From Cordia subcordata (taxonomy: Eukaryota; Streptophyta; Magnoliopsida; Boraginales; Cordiaceae), in assembly GCA_028554755.1 (NCBI GenBank), contig JAPTOF010000019.1:5590001-5654000 (forward strand): a stretch of 64,000 bases of DNA. The letters run 5' to 3'. Every line of letters begins with the position of its first letter. Positions within the stretch are counted from its first letter, which is position 1. Positions 34,266-46,700 of this stretch are shown piece after piece. The translations under genes and the position numbers were made by a program. The notes under the pieces are model-generated. The model ran no database searches. It saw only the letters and a list, made by a program, of their open reading frames with translations, and had not been told where the DNA came from.

Positions 34266-35917
34266 TTAAGTTTTGTTTTTAACCACCCACTTCGGTCTTT
34301 GCCAATATGGAACATGTGATCCTCTATCACGAATTTTCTTGTAATAACAATGAGATGATACATGTCCTTTCTTTTCACAGTAAGTACAAATAACATTTGG
34401 CTTTTGTGAGGAGAGGGATGAAGAAGTAGAAGCTTTGACAAAATAGGTTTTGAAATAGTTTTGATTAATATTAGGTTTATATCCAATACCACTTTTGTCA
34501 AAAGACATTTTTTGACTTCCAAGAAGTTTTTCAAAGTTTTCTTTCCCATTTGTAAATTTTTGGACAATTTTATTCAAATCCTCATTTTTCTTCTTTAAAT
34601 CATTGACTTCTTTTTCAATCTTTACAAAATCTTCAGTATATGAATCATTTTCCTTTTCTAAGACATCTATTTTCTCAATAAGTGAAGCATTTTTCTTTTC
34701 AAAAATTTCTTTTTCATTTTGAACAAGTTTCAAACTCTTATGCATTTGCTTGTTTTTAGCCAAGGCTAAGGATAGGTTATCATGTAATTTAGCAAATGCT
34801 TCTTTTAATTCCTCAAAACTACATTCGTCTTCCTCCTCTTCACTAGATGAACAGTAAATAGATAGAGATGGAGAAGATAGTACCTCATCCTCATTGGCCA
34901 TGAGGCAAAAGTTTGCTACCTCATGATGTTCTTCGTCATCTTCTTCGGTTTCTGAAAAGTCCCATATAGCTTTGAGCGCTTTTCCTTCATTCTTCTTTGA
35001 AAGCCTAGGACAATTTGCTTTTATATGTCCCGGCTTGTTGTAATTGAAGCACTTTATTTCATCCTTTGCATCTTTCATCTTCTTGAGCTCTTTACCATCT
35101 TTTACTTTCCTCTTCCAATTGGAGTTGCTTGAAGAGGTACACTTTTGAAATTTCATAAATTTTTTAAAATTCCGGGCTAGAAGTGTTATCTCCTCATCTT
35201 CCAGGTCTTCCTCTTCTTCTTCATCGTCACTTGATGAAAATCTTGATGCAACTAACGCAATGGACTTCCTTGTTTTCCTTTCTTCCTCCTCATGGTCTTT
35301 TATCTCTAGCTCATGAGTCATGAGTGACCCAATGAGCTCATTGAGCTCCAATGTGTTCAGGTCCTTTGCTTCCTTTATCGTGACTTTTGGTTGCCACGAT
35401 GATGGCAAGCTCCTTAGTACTTTCCTTACTTTTTCGACGTTAGAATAATCTTTACCAAGAGCTTTTAAACCATTAGTAATTTCAACAAATCTAGAAAACA
35501 TTTGTTCTACATTTTCATTTGGAAGTATTTTGAATAATTCATATTTATGTACAAGCATGGCAATCCTAGATTCTTTTACTTGGCTTGTTCCTTCATAGGT
35601 TACTTCTAATTGATCCCAAAGCTCTTTAGTCAAGTACAACACATTACCCTAGCAAATTCAGTGGCATTCATAGCATTAAATAAATAATGTAAAGCTTTTT
35701 GATTTAATTCAAATAATTTTATATCTTCATCATTCCATTCACTTTCGTGTTTAGGTATTCTCCTATTGCCTTCAAATTTTGTAGGTAAAATAGGTCCATT
35801 TTCTATTATTTTCCAAGCTTTATAATCATGAGATTGTATAAACACTTTCATTCTCATTTTCCAAAAGGCATAATTAGTTCCATCAAAAGGGTGCTTGTTT
35901 AATAGAAATTCCTCCAT
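34266..35917 (-). pseudogene. Copia gag, frameshifted, one zinc knuckle damaged
   Basis: N-terminal part (35630-35917) begins with MEEFLLNKHPFDGTNYAFWK, the typical copia gag start (GTNYxxWxxxM). A 2-nt shift near 35640 moves reading to the second frame (34266-35642), with the UBN2-type capsid block (LWDQLEVTYEGTSQVKESR, VTNGLKALG-like text), an acidic segment, a knuckle reading CFNYNKPGHIKANC in which Tyr stands where the second Cys of CX2CX4HX4C belongs, a long coiled-coil-like Glu/Lys-rich segment, and an intact second knuckle CTYCEKKGHVSSHC. The gag stop separates it from protease, unlike the single polyprotein of many copia elements, though this may be decay. Confidence 0.9.
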
Positions 35918-35960
35918 ATTTGCTATAAATTCTACTAGTTGTTAAACTATGATGTAGAAC

Positions 35961-35975
35961 CCTAGCTCGATACCA
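35961..35975 (-). other. Primer-binding site (initiator tRNA-Met type)
   Basis: On the minus strand TGGTATCGAGCTAGG starts two bases after the 5' LTR. It resembles TGGTATCAGAGC, the complement of the 3' end of initiator tRNA-Met, with one base missing. Confidence 0.85.
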
Positions 35976-35977
35976 AT

Positions 35978-37250
35978 TGTGGGTGCAAATATCTTAAGAG
36001 GGTGAATTAAGATATAAATGCTAATTTTCGTTTTTAAAATTTGCAGAAATTTACAACTCTAACAAGCAATATATCAAACACAATATAGGCAAGATAATTA
36101 GAACGAACTTAAAGGCAAAGAGAAGAGAGACAAACGATTTTTAGGTGGTTCGCCAAGCCTACGCCCACCGCCCAAGGAATCTCCCTTAGGACTTCAAGAA
36201 CTTCCACTAGAATGCTTCTTCAAAACTTGGTGAAGCACAAACCAAGATTTTACACCCTCTTTGAAGTCTTTCTTCAAAGAACCCAAGAGCTACACTCTAT
36301 AGGATTTCCTCACACTTTACAAGCTAAGAATGGATATTTCTCACAATGATTTAAGCTCACAAAGTTTGTAGATATTCAAAGTATGACAAGAATTTGAATC
36401 TGAGAATTTCCTCAAGAAGAGAAAATGATAAGCTCTTGAAAGCTCAAAATATTGCAAGAATTGGCTCAAGAAGAATTGAATGATAATAAAAGCTTTAGCA
36501 CACTTCACTTGATTGATTAAAACTTGTATTTGAATGTGTATTTATAGAGGATTGAGGGTTGGAGATTTTGTAGGTGAGAGGGGATTGAAAAAACTCGGAC
36601 AGAAGAAACGGCAGTGCATTTATTACACTGCTCACTGGCCGACCGCTTGGTCGTCCGACTTGCCTTTCACCCTCTCTCGACTAGGTCGACGCCTTAGCCT
36701 GGCCGACCGGCCAGGGTTCGGCTTTTACCTTCACTCTCTAAATAGGTCGCGACCACCCACCACCGGTCGACCACCAGGGTCCGGCCATTCTAGAAATGAA
36801 GTAAACCAGATTCCTTTGAAAAAACAAGCTCAAGTGTATTTTCACAACTCCAAGTAATTTTGTATAAATATGTAAACACGTGTTGTGAATGAAAACACCC
36901 CAAAAATTCATTTTGACTCAATAAATGCATTCAAATACATTTGTGCATATTTTTAAAAGTGCAATACTTGAGAAAAATTTTGCAATGATAAGGAAAATTG
37001 TTTTGAGCCAAGTCTACACAATATAAAGGCATTTCACAAGAAGAGCAAGAAAAAAATAAGTCCGGTATCCCTTATGTCTTCTCTTCTCCTCCTTATGCAT
37101 TCTCAACTTTTCTCTTCTCCAAATGATCCTTTATGCACATCTTCATATTTTCCAAGCTTCATATGATATTCTCATTTCACAATAAGCTGTTTAGTTAAAT
37201 GCATATATATATTTTCATCATCAAAATCAATAAAGAATATTTAGCTAACA
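35978..37250 (-). repeat. 5' LTR of the copia element (1273 bp)
   Basis: Pairs with 27663-28939. The GC-rich block lies at about 36600-36790. A TATTTATAGAGG-type sequence (36537-36549 on the plus strand) could contain the TATA box read on the other strand. Confidence 0.95.
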
Positions 37251-37755
37251 CACTAGTTTAAAAAACTCAAATATAATTTTATAAAAGGTGGAAGTTTTAA
37301 CTTTTCAAACTAGTATTTTTTTAAAAAAAATTTTATAAAAGACGTTTTAAAAAGAATCAATTTAATGAGTTCTTAAAACCTCAAACTCAAGAGAATTATA
37401 ATATTTTCCTTTCTCGTATGACGTCTTTATCTTTTTGCTTAGGTGTGATTACAGTTGGACATTACAAAGGTTGATAATGCTAGGGAAGATATCTATCACA
37501 TGGGGGACAAAAGTTTATATTTTGAATCTTCATCGCGAGGCTTTAGTTATAGCAGACACACGTTTTGTGCTTAGAATTAACGTGAAATATCCTTGCAAAT
37601 AATGAGTTATTTTGTGTTTTATGTTTGCCAATTGTGTGTAGTTGACTGATCCTGTCACGAGGATTGGATTGTCGATGAGATAAGTTTGTGGTTTTGTCAT
37701 AATTTCCACTTAACAGCAAAGTAGTAGTAGCAAAAGCAAAGCGGAGAGGTCAATA

Positions 37756-37982
37756 GGCTTGTTTGGATTGGCTTTTTTTCAAGAAAAAATACTTTTTTTC
37801 TTGAAAAAGTTACATTAAACTTGTAATAACTATTTGATTTGATTTTCAAAACAGCTGAAACTCTGAAAAAAGCTCAAATACAGGTTTTTTTGAAAGTCAG
37901 AATTTTCAACTTCTCAAAAAAATTTATTTTTCAAAAGCTGTTGAAAAAAGTGCTTTTAAAAAAAGTCAATTCAAACGAGCCC
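37756..37982. mobile_element. MITE of the GTTTGGATTGRCTTTTTT family
   Basis: Left end GGCTTGTTTGGATTGGCTTT, right end the reverse complement of GGGCTCGTTTGAATTGACTT. The arms are complementary over much of their length (T-rich left, A-rich right). About 430 bp upstream of the M50B-like gene. Confidence 0.75.
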
Positions 37983-38385
37983 AACAAATTGTTTAAAAAG
38001 TTAAAATTATTTATAAATTTTTTATAAAAATAATAATTTGAATTTAAATTCCATTAGAAATGCCCGATCTAAATTCAAATTTCACTCGACTGGGGTAAAG
38101 TTGGGGTCGGAGGTGGGGGCGACGACGGGAAGGGCATTTGCAAGTTATTAAACGACAAGGGTCTACGCTGGCCAAGAAAAAAGAAGCCAATCGGGCAGCG
38201 ACTATTCACCTACTCTTTTCGAAAATTCCATCCAACAATACCCAGCCAACGTGGCCTTTAAAACAAAAGTATTTTTGTCTTTACAAAGTACATTTTACAT
38301 CCAACCCTGTTAAGGAAAAACTACTTTGTTTCTCTCTCTATCTGTATTGACTTGTCCAAACAAAGAATTTTCCAACGCGCGCGAG

Positions 38386-38410
38386 ACAGAGAGAGAGAGA
38401 GAGAGAGAGG
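38386..38410. repeat. (GA)n tract in the 5' UTR of the M50B-like gene
   Basis: About twelve GA units ending a few bases before the ATG at 38415. Such tracts are common in plant core promoters and leaders. Confidence 0.9.
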
Positions 38411-38414
38411 GGTG

Positions 38415-41400
38415 ATGGGGAAGCCAAACTGGGAGCTGAAGAATTGTTGCAACCACGACCAAGTTGCGTTTCTGGTTACAATAGGTGTCTTCACCGTCGT
38501 CATTCTTGCTGTATGCCCTTTACACCCTTTTTCTCTCTCTTCTTTTTACCCTTTACTACTTGTTTGCCTTTTGCTCACCACTTTTTCAAAAACCATTTTT
38601 TTTTCCCTAAAACTTTTGGAAAAAAGTTTTTTTTTTTTTGGAAAAGCTAACAATTCTGCCTCCTAGAAAAAGCTGCAATTGGGTTTTTTCTTTTCAGAGT
38701 CTTAAGTTCTTTTTGGAATTTAATTCAGACACTGATTGCAAAAAAAATGTGATTTTTCCAAGGGAAAAAGCGTGTTTCCATGAAAAAAAGCCAATCCAAA
38801 CAAGCTATTAACGTTTTCTTTTTGGTATGTAATGATGTGTGGTAGATCGGGGTGCTTACTTTGGTATATTGCTATAGCCTAATCTAGTAATCTTGATGTT
38901 AAAAGTGGCTGTGATAAATTCTCTGTCTTAGTCCAAGTAGCTGCTACCTCAAGAGAGTTGAATTCCTCAAGATAGTATAAAGCCTTGAGAAAAATCACTC
39001 ACATTTTTTTATCATTTATGTTACTTGACATGCTAAACGAAGAGTAGGAAATTAAATTTCTGGCATATCAATTAAGTATGTCCTTGATCTTGGGTCCTAA
39101 TCATGTTACCTTGTCGAATAACGCATGGGCTTATGCCCACACTGGCAGTCTTGCTAGTACTGTCGATGAATTGATTGCTTTCAACTGGGGTGTTTTCAAG
39201 AAGGCGGGTGCTTATTCTATAGATGTTTTATCAAGAGGAAACACTAGATTTGCACATTGAGATTTCTGTATGGTGAGAAGAAATTTAGTGCACAATTAGA
39301 CTTTTGAATGTGAAAAACAGGAAATTCAGTTGATGCCAGTTTCGAAAGAAAATGGATTTCAAGTAGAAACTCGACTAGTACTGTAACATGCATATACTAC
39401 TTGCTCACCAGAACTACCATCGTATTGTGACTTTCTTCAGTTGACTGTCAATGTTATTAACCAAATCTTGTCCAAGTCACTTGTTGATAACACGCGTATA
39501 CAATATGAGTGCAATTTGCTAGTATGCTATATTGTGAATGCTTCAGTTGAAATGAAAGTTTCATGTATTAGTATCAATTTTTTTTATCACTCGTGCATGC
39601 CAATTTAAAAGGATAACATCTATTAACCAATGACACTGTTTTAGTTTAGTTTGAGTTGTGCCGGATTTGACATTATTGCTTGAATGCATTTCAACTTGCA
39701 ATTTCTGGCCATCAAGGGTGACTGTTTCATCAAATTTCCTCTTTGGTAATTGTTTCTATGCTCATCCTTTCGTATATTGAAGCTGTGGAGGACATTTCTA
39801 CTGACACCGTTCAAGCTCATCACTGTATTTCTTCATGAAGCAAGTCATGCCATTGCTGCTTGGCTCACATGCGGCCAGGTAACAGCCTCATTTCCTCAAT
39901 TATGTTGTCTATTATGCAATCGAATGGAATAGGACAAACTGTAGACTTTTTTGGAAGTGCTCTATAAACCATGGATATTATATATAAATTTCATATCCAT
40001 CTATCTCCCCTTCGTTGACTGATAGCCTCTGCATATTTCTACATCTTATTATATTGAACCAACTTAAAGCCCGTTTGGCTCTGCTTATTTTGGAGCTTAT
40101 AAGCCCCAACAATAAAAAGCCCTTCATGCACGTGCTTATGGTGTCTTGTTTGAAGCAGCACACCTTTAACTGTTCCCTTCTGTCCCTCAAGTAAGGTTTT
40201 CTACTTTACTCTCTTGTGCAGGTGGAGGGAATTCAAGTTCATGCAAATGAGGGTGGTATAACACAAACACGTGGTGGTGCCTATTGGTTGATCTTGCCTG
40301 CTGGATGTAATATTCTTTTTCTCCTTGATGATCTTCATTCCTCCCAAAAATTCTTATCTTTTGCTGCTGCAGAAAGATAACTGCTTGTAATATGTCTTGG
40401 GTGAAAAATGCAAAGAAAAGAAGGTTGAACATTCTATGAGCTGTACCGTAGGTCAATGATCGGAAGTTAGGTCAACTGTCTTTTGCATATGATTATTCTG
40501 TTTGATGATATTTCCTCTTTAATTGATTTTGCTCAGATCTTGGGTCATCATTCTGGGGAATGCTTCTTGTACTAGCATCAACAGATGATCTGACTGCCAA
40601 AATAGCTGCCGGTTGTTTCATTGCTGCTCTGATAATTGTGTTCTTCCTTGCTAAAAATGTATGCATATGATATGCGTATAACAGTTTAATTTGCATAATG
40701 TATTTCTTTGAAAGGTTGCTGTCTGAATCTTCTTATGGTTTAACATGTCCCAAATCTTAATTGATTGACGTCTCTTATTGAACAGTGGACACTTCGAGGA
40801 CTTTGCATTGGTAAGTCTCCTTGTATCATGATAACTTCAGCACCAGATTTTATTGTTGTTCTTGCTTATGGAATTAAAGTTAATGTGGTATTGCCAGGTT
40901 TTATCATTTTCATTGGTGTAGTATGGCTTCTGCAAGAAAAAACAACAGTTCGTATACTTCGCTATGTCATTCTCTTCATTGGTAAATGTTTGACAATTAC
41001 TCATTTTAATTTTGTGAATCCAGCTTTTTAATACCTTGATTTCATTTTTCACTATTCACTAATTAATGTGGATCTGGCAATTTTCAGGTGTTATGAACAG
41101 TCTATTCTCAGTCTATGGTAAAATTCACCTTCCCAAGATTGAAAAACCAGCTACTAAAGTTGGGAACTTACGTTGATATGATTACCATGATGCAGATATA
41201 TATGATGATACAATATCTCGGAGGGTTCACTCAAGTGATGCTGAGAAGTTTGCTGAAGTTTGCCCCTGCCCTTGTAATGGTGTTGCATGGGGAGTTATAT
41301 GGTAAATTATTTATGGCTGGTATATACCTGCAGGGGATTTCTTCACCATACCCTCATAGGGTAAGAAACAACCTAAGTACTGCAAAATACTGTATGTAAT

Positions 41401-41662
41401 GCAGTTGTTTCAGACCACTGAGAGATGGTGAAACGTAACCCCTGATGAACTAATACTATTTCCTGTATTTTAGCATTAAAAAGAGTTGACTAGCTAAACC
41501 TTAGAATGTTCTCTTCTTAATTGGTTAGTGCGTCATTTTTCTAATGCAGTCATATGTGAATCTCTATGCCACAATGTTAACACGAACACTTTTTGCAGGG
41601 GGATGATTTCATTCGCGTTTCTTTGTGGAGCCATGTACTTGGGACTTGTCATCTTGTCTTGA
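38415..41662 (+). CDS. Peptidase M50B-like membrane protein, nine exons
   Basis: Putative zinc metalloprotease embedded in membranes (M50B-like, the family of Arabidopsis At1g67060); substrate unknown. Exons: 38415-38510, 39783-39878, 40222-40306, 40537-40658, 40786-40810, 40898-40981, 41088-41117, 41196-41301, 41599-41662. Phases agree throughout; total 708 nt, 235 residues. The zinc-binding HExxH motif is HEASH at residues 50-54 (VFLHEASHAIAAWLTCG). Several hydrophobic spans follow, for example VAFLVTIGVFTVVILA near the N-terminus and IAAGCFIAALIIVFFLAKN. The C-terminal part carries ISRRVHSSDAEKFAEVCPCP and ends WGMISFAFLCGAMYLGLVIL. A GTATT donor one base after the stop and an acceptor at 42863 suggest a 3' UTR intron. 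Intron 1 contains a MITE end and intron 2 a truncated MITE. Confidence 0.93.
38580..38806. mobile_element. Degenerate MITE in intron 1 of the M50B-like gene
   Basis: The right end is the reverse complement of AGCTTGTTTGGATTGGCTTT, matching the family at 15716 and 37756. The left end is not clear, so the start is approximate. Confidence 0.45.
40072..40135. mobile_element. Truncated MITE end in intron 2 of the M50B-like gene
   Basis: GCCCGTTTGGCTCTGCTTAT followed by a GAGCTTATAAGC palindrome matches the left half of the elements at 1301 and 20186. The right half is missing. Confidence 0.5.
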
Positions 41663-43722
41663 GGTATTATCTGCTTTGACAAATTCTTTCAATCATCTAA
41701 AGAACCTGCACTTACACATGTAAATTTTCCTGGAACAAGATTCAGTATCTTCTCCTTTATGTTACCATTGGTATTGCATAAATTTACCTAATAATTAGTC
41801 TCAACAGTATGTCATAAATTTATCTAATAATTAGTCTCAGATATATAGTTTCAATCTTGTATCTTCCCAAAACTTTTTGAAATAGGTGCAAAACCATATT
41901 ACTTATCTCCACAAATCTGTAATAGATGCAGAAAGGAAGGCTGATTAAGGAATAAATGATAAAGACATAGATTACTTATGATGCTTTGTGTGGTAGAATA
42001 CAACAATTTGTTTATAGAGTGTGTCAAGAAAATCAAAAACTTCCTTTTTCCTCCTTTTGGGCTATTGGTGGGAAGTCATTTTCATGTCTTTATATGTAAT
42101 ATGCATCCCATCACCTAAGTCAAAAGTCAAAGGATACTTTTTATGCTAGTGGTGAGGATCAACTCTGAAAAATATAGATCTACAGAAGATCAAGCACTAC
42201 CTAAGAAAGAGCCATCTGAGGAAATGGATGTTGAAATCATAAAAGGTTTATCCAGAAGAGATGCAAAGAATAATGATAACTGATCAGCTCAAAGTCAGAA
42301 ACCATGAATTGTATTACCTGGTAATATGTATCAAAATAGTTACCATATTTTGTTATTGGAGTCTCTGAGACAACTTGGCCTTCCAGAAGCAGTCCTGTTC
42401 AGACTTCAGACCTTTTGTTCTTCTCTTTTTCCTTTCAGTTAAGTATCTGGGATATGATATTTATTAAGTTGAATTTGTGACCTTCAGAACGAAATGGGTT
42501 GCTTCTTGCGTTGGCCATTTAACTTGCCCTGCCTAAATCTGTATACCTGATGGACCGCGATACTGCTGATGCTGTCAAAACACCTTTCCCCATTAGGAAA
42601 TGCCCATTAACCTCCTATTTGTAGCAGCATTTTCACTTTAATATATCTACATGCCTTAACCAATAATCATCTTTTGGCTAACCTAGCTGCCTCCTTGAGG
42701 GACCAACAAAGGGTACTACAAGAATGTTCACCTGTTATCTATCAACTACTGTGGCCTTTTAGCGTTTTATTTCCTTCCTGAATGATGAAACTTTTGTATA
42801 ATTTCAATAGTTTTCCATATCCAATAGTGGAATTGTTTTGTGTAATTTTATTTGACTTATCTACAGGTTTCATTGACTTGAGCTGGAGCCCTTGAAGAGT
42901 ATGGAGGAGACCAAAATCGTCTACAGTATCATATTCTTTTCATCTTCAAGGACTAGCAGTAGATCACCTATTGCTCAGTCAGATTTATTTTTCTAGTCTG
43001 GTGGCATATTGCTGTAGGACACTAATTGCCAGGCTCTCTCATTCTTTACCCCTTACTAGAAAGGGTCCTATCAGTTACTTCACGATAGTAGCGTGTACAG
43101 AAATTCATTCGACTTCGACTCTTGGGACGGATTCTGTCTCTCTGTTTTTTTTAAAGGTGACTTTCCATTTTTTGATTCATCATTAGTTAATATTGTTTAA
43201 CATCTAGAATTTAAAAACATAAGCCTACTGTCTTTTTGTCTCGAAAACGCACTCATGCTTCAGTACGGAAGGCTCATTTCCATTGAATTAAAATTGGGTT
43301 ACATGCATGTTACTCCTATGATTTGTTGAATTAGTTACTTAACGTACTTGAAAACTTATCTAATAACTCCCTTGGGATTTTCAAAAACTATAGTGCTTCC
43401 ATCAACTCTTGATACAACTAAGATGATAGAGATATACAATCAAAAAGATGTGAAGCAGAAGAACACCATTGCCACCTAAAAAACTACACTAGATCAATAT
43501 TTGTAAGATGGTAAATGACACTGCAAAGAAAAGGACATTTTTGCCTTGCCTACCTAAGAGGACCTTCAATGCATTGAATTTTCGTGTCACCTCCAATATC
43601 TAATAGCATGTTCAATGCGTAGCTAGCAATTTTTGCGCATCTCAGGGATTCACCAAATGTCTCCCTTCATTGACTTTATCATCTCTTGATTTTCAAGAAT
43701 GGCAAAAATTTCATGAATGGCA
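41663..43722. other. Shared 3' region of two convergent genes
   Basis: The M50B-like gene (plus) and ELP5 (minus) end towards each other across this 2-kb stretch. It probably holds a 3' UTR intron of the former (41664-42863) and both polyadenylation regions. No further gene recognised. Confidence 0.5.
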
Positions 43723-46700
43723 TCATATGTCCAGATCATCGTCAGGGTCCTCATCAGAATCAGGCATCTCATCGTCCGAATCACGAAAATATATAATCTC
43801 CCCCCTGCCAGAATCCTCAACTTTCTGCAATTTATCAGCAGCTTCATGTTTTTTCTCACTTTTGTTCTCACCAAGAGACCTGCGACCGTCATAGATTTGA
43901 ATGGTTTTACCATTTCCTGCAGCAAATCAAGGGAATGCAGATTAACTTGAGAAATATTGCAATTCCAGAAGAGCAAAGTTAATAGATATATAATTAGCTT
44001 CTTACGAGAGGTATAATTGGTATAACCTCACAATTAATGTCTAAACAGCTTGCATACCTTGGTGCTCAAATGGAAGTACAACTTTCTCTCTGTCATTTCG
44101 CTCCTTCTCTGACAGCTGCAGATTGAATTGTACCTGCAGAAGAACATCTGTGAGTACTTGTAACAAATTTTTTACTTACTGCTGCAAATCACTAGAATTT
44201 CCTTTCTTGTGCACATGTTGCCTTATTGCTTACATATGTCGAAATGTGATTGGTCACATATGCATATAAGGAGGAAATACAGCACAGAGTCCACTTGGAG
44301 TCCCATCAAATTAAGAAAACATAGCTAACCTTAGGTACAATGCTTTGGGCAACCATCTCATTTTCAGAAGAAACTGGCACAAATTTAATCCCTGACTGCT
44401 CAACGGAAAGCTCTTCATTCTATACAATGTTTTAAATAAATTAGATAATCCAATTGCTTATCAGCAGAAGCTGGATTTTTTGGGTTTACGGCAGTTGAAA
44501 AGTATTACCATCAACCTCACGCGTCCATTCCTCCTTTTGAAGCGTACATAGAACTTCCCTTTCCTGAAATTTTGCTCAATCAAGGAGATATTCTCAGAGT
44601 TGAATTTCTGTCCATCTGCTACTTGGGCTATTGGTTCTATGCTAGCCTGCATTGAGGACATATATTCCAGAGCAGCAGCTGCCTTTGTTTCATGAAGGTC
44701 AGAATGTAATAACCAAAACACACACGAAACCTGGTCTGCAACAAAAAGTTAATGGTTGGAAGTTCATATATGAATGGTCTTTTCACAGGGAATAAAGTTA
44801 GATGGAAACGAAAGAGATTACAAATAACCATTTGATGAAGTAATAAATCTAATATCTAAATATCCAAGAGAATAGAGATTTCCAAAACTTGGAGCTTCTT
44901 TCACTTGTCTCAACATGTTTGGATGGCTTATTGTCTCCAAGAATGCGGTTGTTAAATAAATTTGACTGGAAAAGTGTTCCATTGCATATAAAATTTAGAT
45001 TATGAAGTGCAGTGCATAAAGAGGTGCTAATTACAAACTTTTCCATGCTGAAAGATAGCATCATTGCCCAAAATTTAGAAGCAGGGAGCTATATCACAAC
45101 TATAAGAGGGAAAAACAGTGGCTGCTTTCCAGATTGCAAAATGACACGTCCTTTAAGGCTCTATACTCTTCATAATTTTACTCCAGCAAAAGATGCAAAA
45201 TTACTTTTTTTTGAAAAGTAAGAGATGTAAAATTACAGAATTTTATTGCTAATTCCCAACCAAAAAAAATGTATCTTATCATTTCTATTGTCATTAATAA
45301 GTTAAGAGTTTAACATCTTCCACATACTACTTCCAATTGAACCTTATGTTAGCACTTCTGTACATTATAGGAAAACAGAAACAGGAGATAAAGAAAATGG
45401 AGCATAAACCTACCATGACCACGAAGGTTGCTCAAGAGGCCAGCAACCGAAGCGAGGGGTGCATGTCTGTACATCTCACTTACCTGGAAAGAAGCAAGAA
45501 TTTGACATCCTCAGGCAGTCTTATACACAACACATTATAGAAAATCTTTTGACATGCTACACTGAAAAAGATATGATCTTGAATTGTATAAGAAACAAAA
45601 GAGTGGTGACAACTGAAAAAATCTTCTCCACAAAGATATGATCTTGAATTGTATAAGAAACAAAAGAGTGGTGACAACTGAAAAAAATCTTCTCCACAAC
45701 ATCCATGTTGAAATATATTGAATTGATAGAAAAATAGTTCACCTCAGAACATTAACTTTAAAACATATTTAAGTGCAAGGAACTCTGAAGCACGTTAAAG
45801 AACGTAACTTCAATATCAGAGCCGCCAAAATGCACAAATCAAGCAGACCCCTTAATCTTTCTATTAATTTTGTGTTGAAATAATAGGAACTAGGAAGAGG
45901 TACAACTTTCTTACATTACCCCAACTGTAATGCATTAGTTTTAAATGTAAGTTTATGAAGTTGATCTTATTGCATATAGTAAGAATGTTTCACTCTAATA
46001 AATATGCCATTTGCACATGCAGAAACACTCGGGGATTATGACTTACTGTACTTCCTACAGAAGACTTCTTGTTGCAATCTTGATTTCAGCATTATCAAGA
46101 GTCCACGAAAGTGCCTAAATTATCATGTGCAGTAACAATATTTTTGATAGACTAACCATGTCAGAAAAATTCTTTTGGCTGTATTAAGCCATGTCAGTTG
46201 CAAAGGTCCCAGTAACCTCAGAGAAAGGCACAAGTACGGTAGATCAAATTATTGGATCACCAGTAAAATGCCACCATGAGTGTAAGTCGACCAACATACA
46301 ACAGAAATGGTACTCATCATGATTTTTGACAGCCTAGAAAGTAATTAAAGTACCAGCAACTCCGTGCAAATTTTCATTGTTGTACAAATACCAATCTAGT
46401 GATTGCTGACATTTTAGGAAGCTTCCTCTCCGTGGACAAACTAAAAAAATGAGAAACACCAGCAACTTTATAGGAAGTTTCACCAAGCATAGATATGAAT
46501 CTGGTATGACTCTAGTCATTACTGATCATACACGTCATTCTAAAAGATCGATTCTTCACCGGAAGCTTCTTCTCTTTGGACAACCTAAAAACTAAGAAAA
46601 TAGCAGCAATTTCTTAGAAAGTTTCACCGTGTAGAAATATGAATCTAGTCGTTGCTGTTTAAGTGTTTTGTTAAACACAATAAATAAATACAACAAACTC

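Larger units (their letters stand above)
27663..37250 (-). mobile_element. Ty1/copia LTR retrotransposon, full length (9.6 kb), mutated
   Basis: Element in minus orientation: 5' LTR 35978-37250, primer-binding site, gag, pol (protease, integrase, reverse transcriptase, RNase H in copia order), a third ORF region, polypurine tract, 3' LTR 27663-28939. Both LTRs begin TGTTAGC and end CACCCACA (transcribed strand), that is TG...CA. CACTA flanks both sides (27658-27662, 37251-37255) as a 5-bp target duplication. Length, long LTRs and the extra ORF between pol and the 3' LTR fit the SIRE/Maximus lineage of Pseudoviridae-like elements, which is inference. Frameshifts and stops in gag, protease, integrase and RNase H show that it cannot encode a full polyprotein. 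The LTRs are nearly identical outside one GC-rich block, pointing to a fairly recent insertion. Confidence 0.95.
37386..38414. other. Intergenic between copia element and M50B-like gene
   Basis: Contains a MITE (37756-37982) and, at the right end, the promoter and 5' UTR of the protease-like gene, with a GA repeat at 38386-38410. No coding frame supported. Confidence 0.5.

Noticed and set aside
39078..39260. Frame of 60 codons in intron 1 of the M50B-like gene
   Set aside because: It has no match to the protein family and lies between well-supported splice sites.
43670..43976. Plus- and minus-strand frames near the ELP5 3' end
   Set aside because: The real reading is the last ELP5 exon (43723-43916, minus); these frames are shifted shadows.
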